The notes under the pieces were generated by a model. That model saw nothing but the letters and a program-made list of their open reading frames with translations, had not been told where the DNA came from and did not search any database. A stretch of DNA of 64,000 nt, taken from UBA2336 sp964404445. Lineage in GTDB: Bacteria; Bacteroidota; Bacteroidia; Cytophagales; Cyclobacteriaceae. Shown here in pieces: positions 25,413-34,213 of this stretch (position 1 is its first letter; each line of letters opens with the position of its first letter). Location of the stretch: the NCBI GenBank assembly GCA_964404445.1, contig CAYOJW010000001.1:868001-932000 (forward strand), written 5' to 3'. The position numbers and the translations under genes are program-made.

Positions 25413-25557
25413 AAGGAGTAACAACACAATTAACAGACGACCGGAAAAATCGGCCGATAATCTTACCAGTCCTGTAAAAATGGGTGCATCCTTCACGTTT
25501 GGGTATTGAAATGCGAAAAATCTGGTGATATTTGACCATAACAAAAACCTTTTTTAC

Positions 25558-27081
25558 ATGAAGTTTAAACTATTATTAGGATGGGCGTTACTGTTAACCC
25601 TCTCGGTTAATGCCCAGGATCCGGCTGCCAAAAAGTACGGCAGCGTGGTATCGCAAGCCGATTTAAAAGAATACCTGACGATTATAGCATCGGATGCGTT
25701 AGAAGGCCGCGAAACCGGAACCCGTGGCCAAAAGATGGCCGCAGCTTTTATTGCAGCTCATTTTCAGGAGATGGGCTTACAGGCGCCTGTTAACGGAAGC
25801 TACTACCAGCCCGTGCCGTTGTATTCAACCGTACCGGGCGAGTCGTACCTGAAAGCGGGACAAACCAAGTTTGAAAACTACGGTGGCATGATCTACTTCG
25901 GTACGGCCGATACTGGCGGTGAAGTTTCCATTCCCGCTGTATTTGTAGGCTATGGTACAGAGGCCGACTTTGCACAAGTAGATGTAAAAGATAAGGCGGT
26001 TGTTCTGCTCTCAAAAGAAATGCGTACACAAGGCAACCCGGCTGTTAAAATGGCACGCGAAAAAGGTGCAAAACTGCTCATCATCAACACAACCGAAAAA
26101 ACCGAAGAGTTTGAATTGATGGCCGGACAGTTTAAGAATTTTATGGGTGGCGGTCGCCTAAGTCTGAAAAAACCAGACCTATCGGCACAAACGATGCAAA
26201 ACTTTTTAGTAGCGCCAACTACCGTTGAAAAACTGTTCAACACTACGTTTGCCAAACTGAAAACTGCCGCAACGGCCGATCCAAAGAAAAATGCGCTTAA
26301 AAAATTAAAGCCAGCCACTATCCAGTATAAAATTTCTACGGGCATTAAAACCATTTATTCCGATAACGTTTTGGGATATATGGAAGGAACCGATAAAAAA
26401 GATGAACTGGTTGTGATTACTGCACACTACGACCATATCGGTATCGAAAAGAACGCAACAACAGGCGACCGCATTAACAACGGTGCCGATGATGACGGAT
26501 CGGGAACCGTTTCGGTATTATCGATTGCGAAAGCATTTGCACAAGCCAAGAAAGAAGGCAAGGGCCCACGCAGAAGCATTCTGCTTATGACCGTTACCGG
26601 TGAAGAAAAAGGCTTATTAGGTTCTGAGTATTATTCAGAGCACCCTATATTTCCGTTAGCGAGCACGGTTGTAAACTTAAACATCGACATGATAGGCCGC
26701 AGAGATCCCCAGCACAAAGACAGCGAACCCTATGTATATGTGATTGGCTCGGACAAACTTTCGGACGACCTGCACGCACTAAGCGAGTCAACCAACAAAA
26801 ACAACCTTAACCTGACTTTTGATTATACCTATAACGATCAAAATCACCCCGAGCGTTTGTACTACCGCTCCGACCACTGGAACTTTGCCAAGAAAAACAT
26901 TCCGATTGTGTTTTACTTTGATGGTATTCACGAAGACTACCACAAGCCCAGCGATGAAGTTGACAAGATTGAATTCGACTTGTTAGAGAAGCGCGCACAA
27001 ACGGTTTTCTATACCGCGTGGGAAATCGCCAACCGCGATCAGCGTTTGGTAGTGGATGAAGGCAAGAAGATCAAAGACTAA
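25558..27081 (+). CDS. Secreted M28-family zinc aminopeptidase-like peptidase
   Basis: The start at 25558 (MKFKLLLGWALLLTLSVNAQ) gives a proper signal peptide and 507 residues. A PA-like insert (about residues 100-290) precedes the catalytic core. The co-catalytic zinc ligands are visible in order: ITAHYDHIG, NGADDDGSG, TGEEKGLLGS, NIDMIGR and YRSDHWNFA. This set matches M28 peptidases with two zinc ions. It acts in the periplasm or outside the cell and should trim peptides from their N-termini. It is monocistronic with a strong terminator after it. Confidence 0.92.
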   Translation: MKFKLLLGWALLLTLSVNAQDPAAKKYGSVVSQADLKEYLTIIASDALEGRETGTRGQKMAAAFIAAHFQEMGLQAPVNGSYYQPVPLYSTVPGESYLKAGQTKFENYGGMIYFGTADTGGEVSIPAVFVGYGTEADFAQVDVKDKAVVLLSKEMRTQGNPAVKMAREKGAKLLIINTTEKTEEFELMAGQFKNFMGGGRLSLKKPDLSAQTMQNFLVAPTTVEKLFNTTFAKLKTAATADPKKNALKKLKPATIQYKISTGIKTIYSDNVLGYMEGTDKKDELVVITAHYDHIGIEKNATTGDRINNGADDDGSGTVSVLSIAKAFAQAKKEGKGPRRSILLMTVTGEEKGLLGSEYYSEHPIFPLASTVVNLNIDMIGRRDPQHKDSEPYVYVIGSDKLSDDLHALSESTNKNNLNLTFDYTYNDQNHPERLYYRSDHWNFAKKNIPIVFYFDGIHEDYHKPSDEVDKIEFDLLEKRAQTVFYTAWEIANRDQRLVVDEGKKIKD

Positions 27082-27098
27082 TAATCATTATTACGATC

Positions 27099-27133
27099 AA
27101 AAAAGCCAGCCTGTTTAACGGGCTGGCTTTTTT
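27099..27133 (+). terminator. Intrinsic terminator after the M28 peptidase gene
   Basis: AAAAAAGCCAGCC (27099-27111) and GGCTGGCTTTTTT (27121-27133) form a 13-bp stem with a 9-base loop, ending in a T run 17 bases past the stop codon. Confidence 0.9.
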
Positions 27134-27289
27134 ATGGTGTCAGTAGTCGTATAATAAAACAAAAAGCCCCTTATTTTCTCTGCGGTAAGTATTGTTATAA
27201 TGATAACGGTAAATGAACCACTTATTTTTTATTTTAAGGGGTCAAAAAAATGTTGTATTTTGATTGTTAACAATTAACATATATAGATT

Positions 27290-27676
27290 ATGAGATACAA
27301 AGTTATTGGCCCCAAATTATACTATTATGCGTTTCTTATAGTTCAATTAGGAGGTATTATTATGTTTAGTTATCTGTTTAGAGAAACTTGGGGTTCTAAT
27401 AAAACCGAAGCCTTTATAATAGCAAACGTCTGTCTTATCGTTTCAATCCCATTTTTACTTTTTTATGTTAATAGATTTATTTACGCAACAATCGATAGTC
27501 AAAATCATAGCCTCGTGTACGGGAATATGATTCTAAGTCAGGAAATCCCACTCACAGAAGTTAAATTCTTAGGATATTTTTTGGCCTATAAGAGTATTAT
27601 CAAAATAAAAGTAGGAGGAACTACATATTTCTATATGTCAGGAGAGCCTAATACCGAACAACAATTTAGTAAGTAA
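27290..27676 (+). CDS. Small membrane protein of unknown function
   Basis: The 128-residue protein has two N-terminal membrane helices (YYAFLIVQLGGIIMFSYLF and FIIANVCLIVSIPFLLFYV). A soluble beta-rich tail follows (ATIDSQNHSLVYGNMILSQ, IPLTEVKFLG), a layout like bacterial PH-domain membrane proteins. The gene looks AT-richer than its left neighbours. Related sequences around AGTAGTCGTA occur on both sides (near 27142 and 27872), so it may have arrived as a small insertion. No family is named with confidence. Confidence 0.6.
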   Translation: MRYKVIGPKLYYYAFLIVQLGGIIMFSYLFRETWGSNKTEAFIIANVCLIVSIPFLLFYVNRFIYATIDSQNHSLVYGNMILSQEIPLTEVKFLGYFLAYKSIIKIKVGGTTYFYMSGEPNTEQQFSK

Positions 27677-27768
27677 AGCAATTGTATAATGTTCCAAAGT
27701 ATGTGTTTTGTTGGTTAGTTGCTGTAATTAACTTTAGCCGTTGTTTGTGTTCGCATGCCAACAGCCCG

Positions 27769-27789
27769 CGTTGGTGAAAAACACCAACG
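27769..27789. repeat. Short perfect hairpin
   Basis: CGTTGGTG (27769-27776) and CACCAACG (27782-27789) pair around five A. It looks like a short dispersed palindrome of the type common between Bacteroidota genes. Confidence 0.65.
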
Positions 27790-27890
27790 TGTAAGATGAA
27801 AGAGGATAACAGGTTAAAAAACTAAAAATTAAAGTAATGCTTTACTTTAATCAAGGATAAAGAGTGAGCCAAGTAGTCGTACTATAAAAA

Positions 27891-27930
27891 CACAAAAGCC
27901 TTGAATCCGCAAGAATTCAAGGCTTTTGTG
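27891..27930. terminator. 15-bp hairpin, terminator-like
   Basis: CACAAAAGCCTTGAA (27891-27905) and TTCAAGGCTTTTGTG (27916-27930) are perfect complements with a 10-base loop. The A- and T-rich lower stem gives terminator-like features on both strands. It directly abuts the possible tRNA remnant, as terminators often do downstream of a tRNA gene. Confidence 0.65.
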
Positions 27931-27957
27931 ATCCCGCTGGCATCGACCCAACGGAAC
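27931..27957 (-). other. Possible degenerate tRNA 3' end (attachment-site remnant)
   Basis: On the minus strand the segment reads like a T arm and acceptor 3' strand. GTTGG and CCAGC can pair around a 7-base loop GTCGATG (compare TTCGANN), followed by GGGATCA. No 5' half is found, so it is not a working tRNA gene. Integrated elements often leave such 3' tRNA pieces. The reading is tentative. Confidence 0.33.
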
Positions 27958-28104
27958 AAAAATCTATTAATCCAAGCTGCTTAAAACTTTTCAACCTTTG
28001 GTATCCTTTTTAGATTCCTTCAGTATGTTTCAATACAAGTCTTTAAAGAACGTTTTCTTTGTATAAAGATACTAATAGAGTGTCTTAAAAGCAATTAATT
28101 TCTA

Positions 28105-28305
28105 TTAATGCTTGAGGAATTGAATGACCTCCTCCTCAGAAAGATTCATATACTTGCAGAACTCTTTCACAGAAATAAGGTCATGCTTCTGCTTGCCTAA
28201 ACTTTGTCGAATCTTACCAAGTAGATTGCGGGAATACCGACTCCCTCTGCCTGTGATGCGCTGTATATCCTTAACATAAATCACCATCCTGAAAGAACTT
28301 TTCAT
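28105..28305 (-). CDS. Small hypothetical protein with a helix-turn-helix look
   Basis: The 66-residue protein contains VKDIQRITGRGSRYSRNLLGKIRQ, read across residues 11-34, and VKEFCKYMNLSEEEVIQFL near the end. Basic, Tyr-rich, helical proteins of this length and wording recur in Bacteroidota mobile or cassette regions, usually unnamed. A start at the internal Met (MVIYVKD, residue 7) is also possible. It is divergent from the cassette that follows. Confidence 0.6.
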   Translation of the reverse strand: MKSSFRMVIYVKDIQRITGRGSRYSRNLLGKIRQSLGKQKHDLISVKEFCKYMNLSEEEVIQFLKH

Positions 28306-28512
28306 ACACTATCTATACTTCATCCCCGGCTTTGCCTGGGCGTTGATCTGAAATTAGAAGTGGAATAGAGCGGCAAAAGATTGCTCATTCGATCTGTTGA
28401 TAAACACGACTTTTTGTTGCCTTGTTTTTTCAATCATCCTTTGCGCATTGCTGCAGCGATGGCTTAACCAGACTGAGCCAGTAACAGGATGGATAATTAA
28501 TTTTTTAAACTA

Positions 28513-29274
28513 ATGGCAAGACAAAAGGGGGTTATCAAACTCAAAGGCCAGATGGGGGGCGTCAGCTTCTACAAGACTGGAACTGACGGGTATCTTGCGC
28601 GGGAGAAAGGCGGGGTTGACGCGGAGCGAATCAAGAATGACCCGAACTTTGCGCGAACCCGTGAGAACGGTGCCGAGTTTGGACGCGCAGGAAGCGCAGC
28701 CAAGCTCCTGAGAACGGCTTTCCGTTCTCTTATCCTCAGCACGAGGGACAGCCGGATGGCAAGCCGCCTGACGAAGGAAATGGTAAAGGTTATCCAAGCC
28801 GATACCACAAACACACGCGGGATGCGGAATGTAATTGACGGTGAAGCTGCGCTGCTGCTCGGCTTCGAATTCAATGCGAATGCACGACTGGGCAGTACGT
28901 TCTTCGGGCAGTACCAGGCTACGATTAACCGGGCAACCGGTGCTTGCGAAGTTGCTGTTACCAACTTCTACCCTGAGCAGATGATCTCAAAACCATCGGG
29001 TGCTACGCACTTCCGACTGATCATGGGTGCAGGTTTGATTGACTTTGAGGCAGGTACACACAGCAGCAATGTAAACCTCAGTGCTGAGCTCGAGCTGAAC
29101 AACCTTCAGGTTGGTCCTTTGAACCTGGCCACTGCGATAGCAGGTGCTATGACCGAGCCTATCTTCCTGGCATTCGGTATCGAGTTTTTCCAACAAGTGA
29201 ACGGGCAATTCTATCCCCTGAAGAACGGGGCATTCAATGCGCTTTCGCTTGTGGCTATTGACGGAGGTGTTTAA
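28513..29274 (+). CDS. Conserved hypothetical protein, first gene of the DUF5675 cassette
   Basis: The 253-residue protein opens with ARQKGVIKLKGQMGGVSFYK and a basic N-terminal half. A beta-rich half with strands such as LGSTFFGQYQATINRATGACEV and AIAGAMTEPIFLAFGIEFFQ (shown only in part) follows. It looks like a structural or assembly protein and not an enzyme. Its stop overlaps the next start (TAATG), so translation is coupled. The same gene order with a DUF5675 protein and tiny membrane proteins is familiar from other Bacteroidota genomes; the role is unknown. Confidence 0.65.
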   Translation: MARQKGVIKLKGQMGGVSFYKTGTDGYLAREKGGVDAERIKNDPNFARTRENGAEFGRAGSAAKLLRTAFRSLILSTRDSRMASRLTKEMVKVIQADTTNTRGMRNVIDGEAALLLGFEFNANARLGSTFFGQYQATINRATGACEVAVTNFYPEQMISKPSGATHFRLIMGAGLIDFEAGTHSSNVNLSAELELNNLQVGPLNLATAIAGAMTEPIFLAFGIEFFQQVNGQFYPLKNGAFNALSLVAIDGGV

Positions 29275-29666
29275 TGGAATTGGAGCTGATCAGGACTTAT
29301 GATCCTCACGGAACAAACGGGGAGATCATCTATCGGGTTTGCAACTCCATAGAGCTCCCCTGGCTCCAAAACCAGCGCAACATTTCCTGCATTCCGGAAG
29401 GACGGTATGAGTTGAAGGAACGGTACACAGCAGTGCGCGGTGAGCATTTGATTGTAATGAATGTGCCTGGGAGATCAGGCATATTATTTCATCCAGCTAA
29501 CACTGCACTGAAAGAATTAAAGGGCTGTATCGCACCGGTAACAACTCATACCGGTTTCGGGAAGGGAAGCCAGTCACGACTGGCGAATGATAAGCTTAAA
29601 GCACTTGTGCTGGAAGCTTTGGAACGCAATGAGAGAGTTTTTATAACCATTAAATCAAAAGCTTGA
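29274..29666 (+). CDS. DUF5675-family protein
   Basis: The 130-residue protein has the DUF5675 wording: EIIYRVCNSIELPWLQNQRN, then SCIPEGRYELKERY, HPANTALKELKGCIAPV and a C-terminal AL..LVLEAL helix. The family is often phage-associated and found next to holin-like proteins; a cell-wall role has been suggested but is not shown here. It overlaps the gene before it by one base, and its stop overlaps the start of the gene after it. Confidence 0.83.
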   Translation: MELELIRTYDPHGTNGEIIYRVCNSIELPWLQNQRNISCIPEGRYELKERYTAVRGEHLIVMNVPGRSGILFHPANTALKELKGCIAPVTTHTGFGKGSQSRLANDKLKALVLEALERNERVFITIKSKA

Positions 29667-29908
29667 TGAATGTTGTTGAACGAGTAAAGGCACCGACTCC
29701 TAATTTTTTTAAGGTGCTGCGCACAATCGGTTTGTCGTTAGCAGCTGCGAGCGTAGCTGTATTAACTGCACCGGTGGCCTTACCTGCTGCTGCGCTTACA
29801 GTGGCCGGATATATTGTTGTGGCCGGAACAGTTGTTTCGGCTGTGAGCCAGACTGCCGTGCAGGACAGCGCGAAGGAGAAAAAGGAGGTGAAGCATGACG
29901 GCCCATGA
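29666..29908 (+). CDS. Small hydrophobic protein of the cassette
   Basis: The ATG at 29666 overlaps the stop of the DUF5675 gene. The 80-residue product has an Ala/Val-rich membrane stretch of about 45 residues (LSLAAASVAVLTAPVALPAA, AGYIVVAGTVVSAVSQTAV) and a charged C-terminal tail (EKKEVKHDGP). It could form one or two membrane helices, as in small phage membrane proteins. Confidence 0.65.
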   Translation: MNVVERVKAPTPNFFKVLRTIGLSLAAASVAVLTAPVALPAAALTVAGYIVVAGTVVSAVSQTAVQDSAKEKKEVKHDGP

Positions 29909-30083
29909 CAACCACGGTGGAACTGTGGCCGGTACAGCGGGCGGAACATTATTGACAATCTTTGCGAATATTCATTCTGAAGATGTGGTCAAGACGGTCG
30001 TTCTGGCGTTGATCGGTGCGGTGGTCAGCTTTTCCATTTCCCTCGGGATGAAGTGGATTGCAAAGAAGCTGAAGAGGCGTTAA
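29895..30083 (+). CDS. Tiny holin-like membrane protein
   Basis: The 62-residue product has one clear membrane helix (VVLALIGAVVSFSISLGM) and a basic tail (KWIAKKLKRR). It overlaps the gene before it by 14 bases and ends the cassette, followed by a strong terminator. Small size, one helix and a basic end fit holin-like or spanin-like accessory proteins, but no function is shown. Confidence 0.6.
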   Translation: MTAHDNHGGTVAGTAGGTLLTIFANIHSEDVVKTVVLALIGAVVSFSISLGMKWIAKKLKRR

Positions 30084-30109
30084 TGTTTCTTTACGTTAAT
30101 GTCTAAGGA

Positions 30110-30139
30110 AAAAGCCCTCTACTATTGTGGAGGGCTTTT
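30110..30139. terminator. Bidirectional terminator between the cassette and the DUF6943 gene
   Basis: AAAAGCCCTC (30110-30119) pairs with GAGGGCTTTT (30130-30139), followed by T on the plus strand and preceded by A. It serves two convergent transcripts. Confidence 0.88.
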
Positions 30140-30143
30140 TTAT

Positions 30144-30584
30144 TTACTTGACAACTGCGTGTGGCAAAGTTGTTTTGAAAATTTTGCAGACAACGGCTTG
30201 CTGGGTTTGCTTAATGAGTTGGATTTGATTTTGAAGATTGACCTGATACGCTGAAAGCTTGCTGAGAATTTGAAATGCGTTGAGAAGTGCTTGCCTGCGC
30301 AACTGAACTTTCGACTGATTGATTTTAATAGCTTGCTTAAGCTCACCTATGCGGAGGAACTCAATGACTGAACCCGTGAGATAAGGACGAAACATACCAC
30401 CTACCCAAAGGAAGTAGCAAAGCCAGAAGTAATACTCTTTTTCATTTGGATCGCTAGCAAGAAATACAAAGCAGTTTGGACACGGGCTGTACATGGGCTT
30501 GCCAGCATTGTTGCCCTTTGACAAAACAAAGAAGTGATTGTTGTTGAGATACTGCGTGTTTGAGTTGTGTGTTTTGATTTTCAT
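30144..30584 (-). CDS. DUF6943-family protein
   Basis: The 146-residue protein begins MKIKTHNSNTQYLNNNHFFV and continues LSKGNNAGKPMYSPCPNCFVF, EYYFWLCYFLW, RPYLTGSVIEFLRI. These blocks match the DUF6943 family of Bacteroidota, commonly seen in mobile elements. CPNC may bind zinc. The C-terminal part is a long basic helical region rich in Gln and Leu. Function unknown. Confidence 0.75.
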   Translation of the reverse strand: MKIKTHNSNTQYLNNNHFFVLSKGNNAGKPMYSPCPNCFVFLASDPNEKEYYFWLCYFLWVGGMFRPYLTGSVIEFLRIGELKQAIKINQSKVQLRRQALLNAFQILSKLSAYQVNLQNQIQLIKQTQQAVVCKIFKTTLPHAVVK

Positions 30585-30973
30585 AGTTTACAGCATTTAA
30601 AATTTACGCTGCGCCACAACACATTTTTAAGAGAAAAGAAAAACCGAAAAAAATAAAAGAGAAGCCTACACTACTTGGCTGGCAAAGGAGCATTGGCAAG
30701 GTTTTTCAAAAAAATACTACCCGTAGGGCTGGAGATTTTTTTGAAAACCCTTGTGGCTTGACCTTGCCAATGCGTGCGGATCGGCATGTGTGGCCAGCCA
30801 TACCTTTGCGCAATCTTTTAATTTGGGTAATGCTGTGAAAGATGAATAACTCAAAGAGTACCCACGCAATTATCGAATTTCAATGTGTTAAACATTTTTA
30901 GTAGCTTCGATATACCCATCCAGTGGCGCATTCAGTGCGTGCCGGGTAACCCCATCTGTCTAAACGTTGAAGC
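30585..30973. other. Gene-free spacer with a long nested inverted repeat
   Basis: No gene is seen between the DUF6943 start and the helicase gene. The spacer is dominated by the 125-bp structure described separately, then by unremarkable AT-rich DNA up to the TTG start of the helicase. Confidence 0.7.
30676..30800. repeat. 125-bp element of three nested inverted repeats
   Basis: Outer arms TGGCTGGC (30676-30683) and GCCAGCCA (30793-30800) enclose GCATTGGCAAGGT (30690-30702) and ACCTTGCCAATGC (30761-30773). These in turn enclose TTTTCAAAAAAAT (30703-30715) and ATTTTTTTGAAAA (30735-30747). All three pairs are perfect (8, 13 and 13 bp). The element could form a long interrupted hairpin as DNA or RNA. 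Candidate roles are an oriT-like or ssDNA-recombination site, or a structured RNA. Confidence 0.85.
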
Positions 30974-33900
30974 TTGGAAAAAAGAGATTTGTTCGCGGAT
31001 GACTATTCTAAGGACTGGCCTATCCAAAAAAGTTATCCTTTAAATCTATCAACCTACAATAGAGAGGTTCACGATTTAATAGTTGAAGACATCAAAAAAA
31101 GTACTGACTATTTGATCGTAACCGCATTCACTTCAATCGAATACTTTGTTGATTTCTACAGTAAAGTAGATCTGCCTGAAAATCTTAAAACCAGGATTGT
31201 TTTAGGTTATGAACCGATTATTCGGAGTAACCGAAAAATTTGGAGCATTGACAAGCTATCCGAAGAGGTGATCAATCATTGGATTGAAAAGGGAATTTCA
31301 ATTCTGCAATGTGGCAGCGTTATTAATCTTATTGAGAAGATCAGAAGTGGAGCGGTGTTTGTAAAACTTTCGGACAAGCTTCATGCAAAAATTTATGTTG
31401 GTCAGGAGCATGCCATACTTGGATCAAGTAATTTCAGTTATGCAGGGTTAAGAAGAAGTAAAGAGGCAAATGTACGTTATGCAAAATCTCGAAAGGAGTA
31501 TGCTGCACTACAACAAATTGCCGAGAATTTTTATAAAGATGCTGATGACTTCAATGACGATCTCATCAACCTCTTAAACAGACTGCTCAAAGTTGTAACC
31601 TGGCAAGAGGCACTTTCGAGAGCAGTGGCAGAGCTGATTGAGGGAAAGTGGATAGATGATTACCCTGAAAGTTTTAAAGAGCTTGACCAGATTAAGCTTT
31701 GGCCCACACAGCGACAAGCAATCGGACAAGCGCTCTATATTATAGACAACCAAGGGAGTGCATTGATTGCTGATCCAACCGGTTCAGGAAAAACCCGAAC
31801 TGGTGCGTGTATTCAATTAAGCGCCTATAACAGATTCTGGGTAAAGGGAACTGGTCATAAAAGTAAATCGATAATTGTATGCCCTCCTATTGTTGAAGAG
31901 AATTGGAAAGCTGAGTACGTTGATTTGAACGTGAATCCCCCAGAGCGCATTTCACACGGAATGTTGAGTCACAAGAAATCCGCAGGCTTTGCAAAGGCAA
32001 TTGACCATATTAAGCGCTCAAATATCATGTTGATTGACGAGGCTCATAATTTTCTCCACTACACATCCGGAAGAAGTCGGACGTTACTGAACAGTTTAGC
32101 CGATCACACGCTTCTGTTCACCGCTACGCCCATTAATAAAAGGATTGAGGATTTATTGCGGTTAATCGAATTGCTGGACATTGATAATCTCTCTGATAAA
32201 TCTTTAGAAACATTCAAGAGGCTTGCGAAAATGAAAAGCCTCAAGGGAGAAAAAGAGCACGAAGAAATCAAAGCACTTATTAGTCACTTCATGGTGAGAA
32301 GGACTAAAATCGATCTTAACAGAATGATCGAGCAGCATCCCGATTTATACAAGAACAAGAAGAATCAACGATGTAAATACCCAAAACAAGTACACGTTAA
32401 ATATAAGACAGGTGAAAATGAAGAGGATCGTAAACAAGCAGCCGAAATCAATACGCTATGTGAACAATTGAAAGGTGTCGTGAATCTGCAGAATTTGGAA
32501 ATTGAATCTTATAGAATTAATGACGTTTCTGAGGTTCAGAAATACATTGAGCAACGAAAAAAAATTGCATCTGCAATTAGTAGGTATAGTATTCAAGCGA
32601 TGCTTAGGTCATCCAAAATTGCTTTGGTAGAACACATTGCCGGAAGTGAAGTGGCGAAAGATGATTTCAATATTGAAAAAACATCTAAGCAAGATTCCGG
32701 AGATATGCTCGGCAGGATTGAAAAACTTAGTGAGAACCTACCAACACGAAATTTTGAATTTGAAGGTGATTGGCTCACTGACTTAGACCTTTATCAGAAA
32801 GCCTGTCAGGAAGAGCGGGATATTTACCAGAAAATTCTCTCATGCGTTAGAAAAATATCTGACAAACGAGAAGAAGGGAAAATTGATTTGATTAATGAGC
32901 TCCTTAAAAAGAACAAACTTGTTTTGGCATTTGATAGTCGCGGCCTGACATTGGATTATTTAGGGGAGTTGTTTAAAAAGAAATATCCAAGCAAAAAATC
33001 GATTGTTGTTAAAGGAACTGATATCGCCAATAAACGTAAGGCTCCTGAAATATTCGGCCTTGAAAGCCAAGAAGAAGACTGGGTTGGATTTTGCTCGGAC
33101 TCCATGGCTGAAGGCGTTAATCTTCAAAAAGCATCTGCTGTTGTACTACTCGATATGCCAAGTGTTGTCCGTGTTATCGAACAAAGAATTGGCAGAGTTG
33201 ATAGAATGGACAGCCCGCATCCAAAAGTTGAGATTCAATGGCCTACAGATTCGAAAGAATTTGCGCTTAAAACAGATATTCGATTCTTTAAGACACTTGG
33301 AATAGTGGCTAATGTATTGGGATCAAATTTTGATTTCCCGGAAGACTTCATTGGTGATTTTAAAGACAAGGTTATAAGTTCTGATGAGGCAATTGAAACT
33401 TTCAAGAAGCTGCAAGAAAATCAGCAATGGGACGGAATCCGAGATGCGTTTCAATCGGTTAGGGAGTTAATCATTGGCGACAACGCGATCGTTAAATTTT
33501 CAGACTATGAAAAAATCAAAGATGCCCGAGAATCGATACGTTGCCGGGTTAGTTTAATCAAGTCTAATGAGTCATGGGCATTCTTTGCAATTCGCGGCTC
33601 TCAAAATCACGCTCCCCGCTGGTTCTATCTTGAGTTACCCAAGACCGAAATCTTTGAAAGATTTGAAGAAAATAAAGATTACTATGTTGACTTAAATTCG
33701 ATTTGCGAGAAACTCAGGTTTCGACTCGCTAACGAAACGGGTAATTTAGAATGGAATGACCATGCTGAGTCAGTATTAAAACAATTCATCAGCAACCTTG
33801 AAAAAAATCAATTAAAGCTTTTGCCCAATAAGAAGCGCAGGGCATTAGAGATGCTCAAAAGATTACTTCATAAATATTATGCAGACAATAATGCTTCCCT

Positions 33901-34213
33901 GGTAAGAAAAAAATATGTTAAGCAATTATTAAACTTTTTTCAACCGAATGTTGAAGAGGACGCTCTCAGTGTTAATTTCTATCAATTCGCTCAACTTTGG
34001 CTAGATCTCATTCAGCCGCGAATGATTGAACTGAAGAAAAGTAATAAGAGTTGGAAAAATGTAATTGATTTAGATGTACTCAGGAAAGACCTTGAAAAGA
34101 ATCCCATCCCAGATATTGAATTAAAGAAGATGTTTGAAAGCGTTATCACCATTGATAGACTAGATAAGAGAATTGCCTCTTGTATCATCGGTATACCGGA
34201 TATCACTACTTAG
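30974..34213 (+). CDS. PLD-family nuclease fused to an SF2 (SNF2-like) helicase
   Basis: The 1079-residue protein combines two activities. The N-terminal phospholipase-D-like nuclease domain has LHAKIYVG with His137 and Lys139, then GSSNFSYAG. The helicase follows with Walker A DPTGSGKT (about residues 267-274), DEAH (355-358) and TATP (383-386). The second helicase lobe has AEGVNLQ (about 713) and QRIGRVDR (about 740). A C-terminal region of some 300 residues has no recognised motif. Only one HxK motif is seen, so nuclease activity would need dimerisation. A stop lies two codons before the start and no ATG follows until about residue 330, so TTG is the likely start. Such fusions are typical of phage-defence islands; the substrate is unknown. 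Confidence 0.85.
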   Translation: MEKRDLFADDYSKDWPIQKSYPLNLSTYNREVHDLIVEDIKKSTDYLIVTAFTSIEYFVDFYSKVDLPENLKTRIVLGYEPIIRSNRKIWSIDKLSEEVINHWIEKGISILQCGSVINLIEKIRSGAVFVKLSDKLHAKIYVGQEHAILGSSNFSYAGLRRSKEANVRYAKSRKEYAALQQIAENFYKDADDFNDDLINLLNRLLKVVTWQEALSRAVAELIEGKWIDDYPESFKELDQIKLWPTQRQAIGQALYIIDNQGSALIADPTGSGKTRTGACIQLSAYNRFWVKGTGHKSKSIIVCPPIVEENWKAEYVDLNVNPPERISHGMLSHKKSAGFAKAIDHIKRSNIMLIDEAHNFLHYTSGRSRTLLNSLADHTLLFTATPINKRIEDLLRLIELLDIDNLSDKSLETFKRLAKMKSLKGEKEHEEIKALISHFMVRRTKIDLNRMIEQHPDLYKNKKNQRCKYPKQVHVKYKTGENEEDRKQAAEINTLCEQLKGVVNLQNLEIESYRINDVSEVQKYIEQRKKIASAISRYSIQAMLRSSKIALVEHIAGSEVAKDDFNIEKTSKQDSGDMLGRIEKLSENLPTRNFEFEGDWLTDLDLYQKACQEERDIYQKILSCVRKISDKREEGKIDLINELLKKNKLVLAFDSRGLTLDYLGELFKKKYPSKKSIVVKGTDIANKRKAPEIFGLESQEEDWVGFCSDSMAEGVNLQKASAVVLLDMPSVVRVIEQRIGRVDRMDSPHPKVEIQWPTDSKEFALKTDIRFFKTLGIVANVLGSNFDFPEDFIGDFKDKVISSDEAIETFKKLQENQQWDGIRDAFQSVRELIIGDNAIVKFSDYEKIKDARESIRCRVSLIKSNESWAFFAIRGSQNHAPRWFYLELPKTEIFERFEENKDYYVDLNSICEKLRFRLANETGNLEWNDHAESVLKQFISNLEKNQLKLLPNKKRRALEMLKRLLHKYYADNNASLVRKKYVKQLLNFFQPNVEEDALSVNFYQFAQLWLDLIQPRMIELKKSNKSWKNVIDLDVLRKDLEKNPIPDIELKKMFESVITIDRLDKRIASCIIGIPDITT

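Larger units (their letters stand above)
27677..28104. other. Non-coding spacer at the left border of the accessory region
   Basis: No convincing gene is seen in these 428 bases. They hold two hairpins, a possible tRNA 3'-end remnant and an AT-rich stretch before the next minus-strand gene; the structured items are listed separately. Confidence 0.6.

Noticed and set aside
25362..25524. Glycine riboswitch before gcvP
   Set aside because: The leader after the predicted promoter is only about 40 bases and shows none of the conserved aptamer core.
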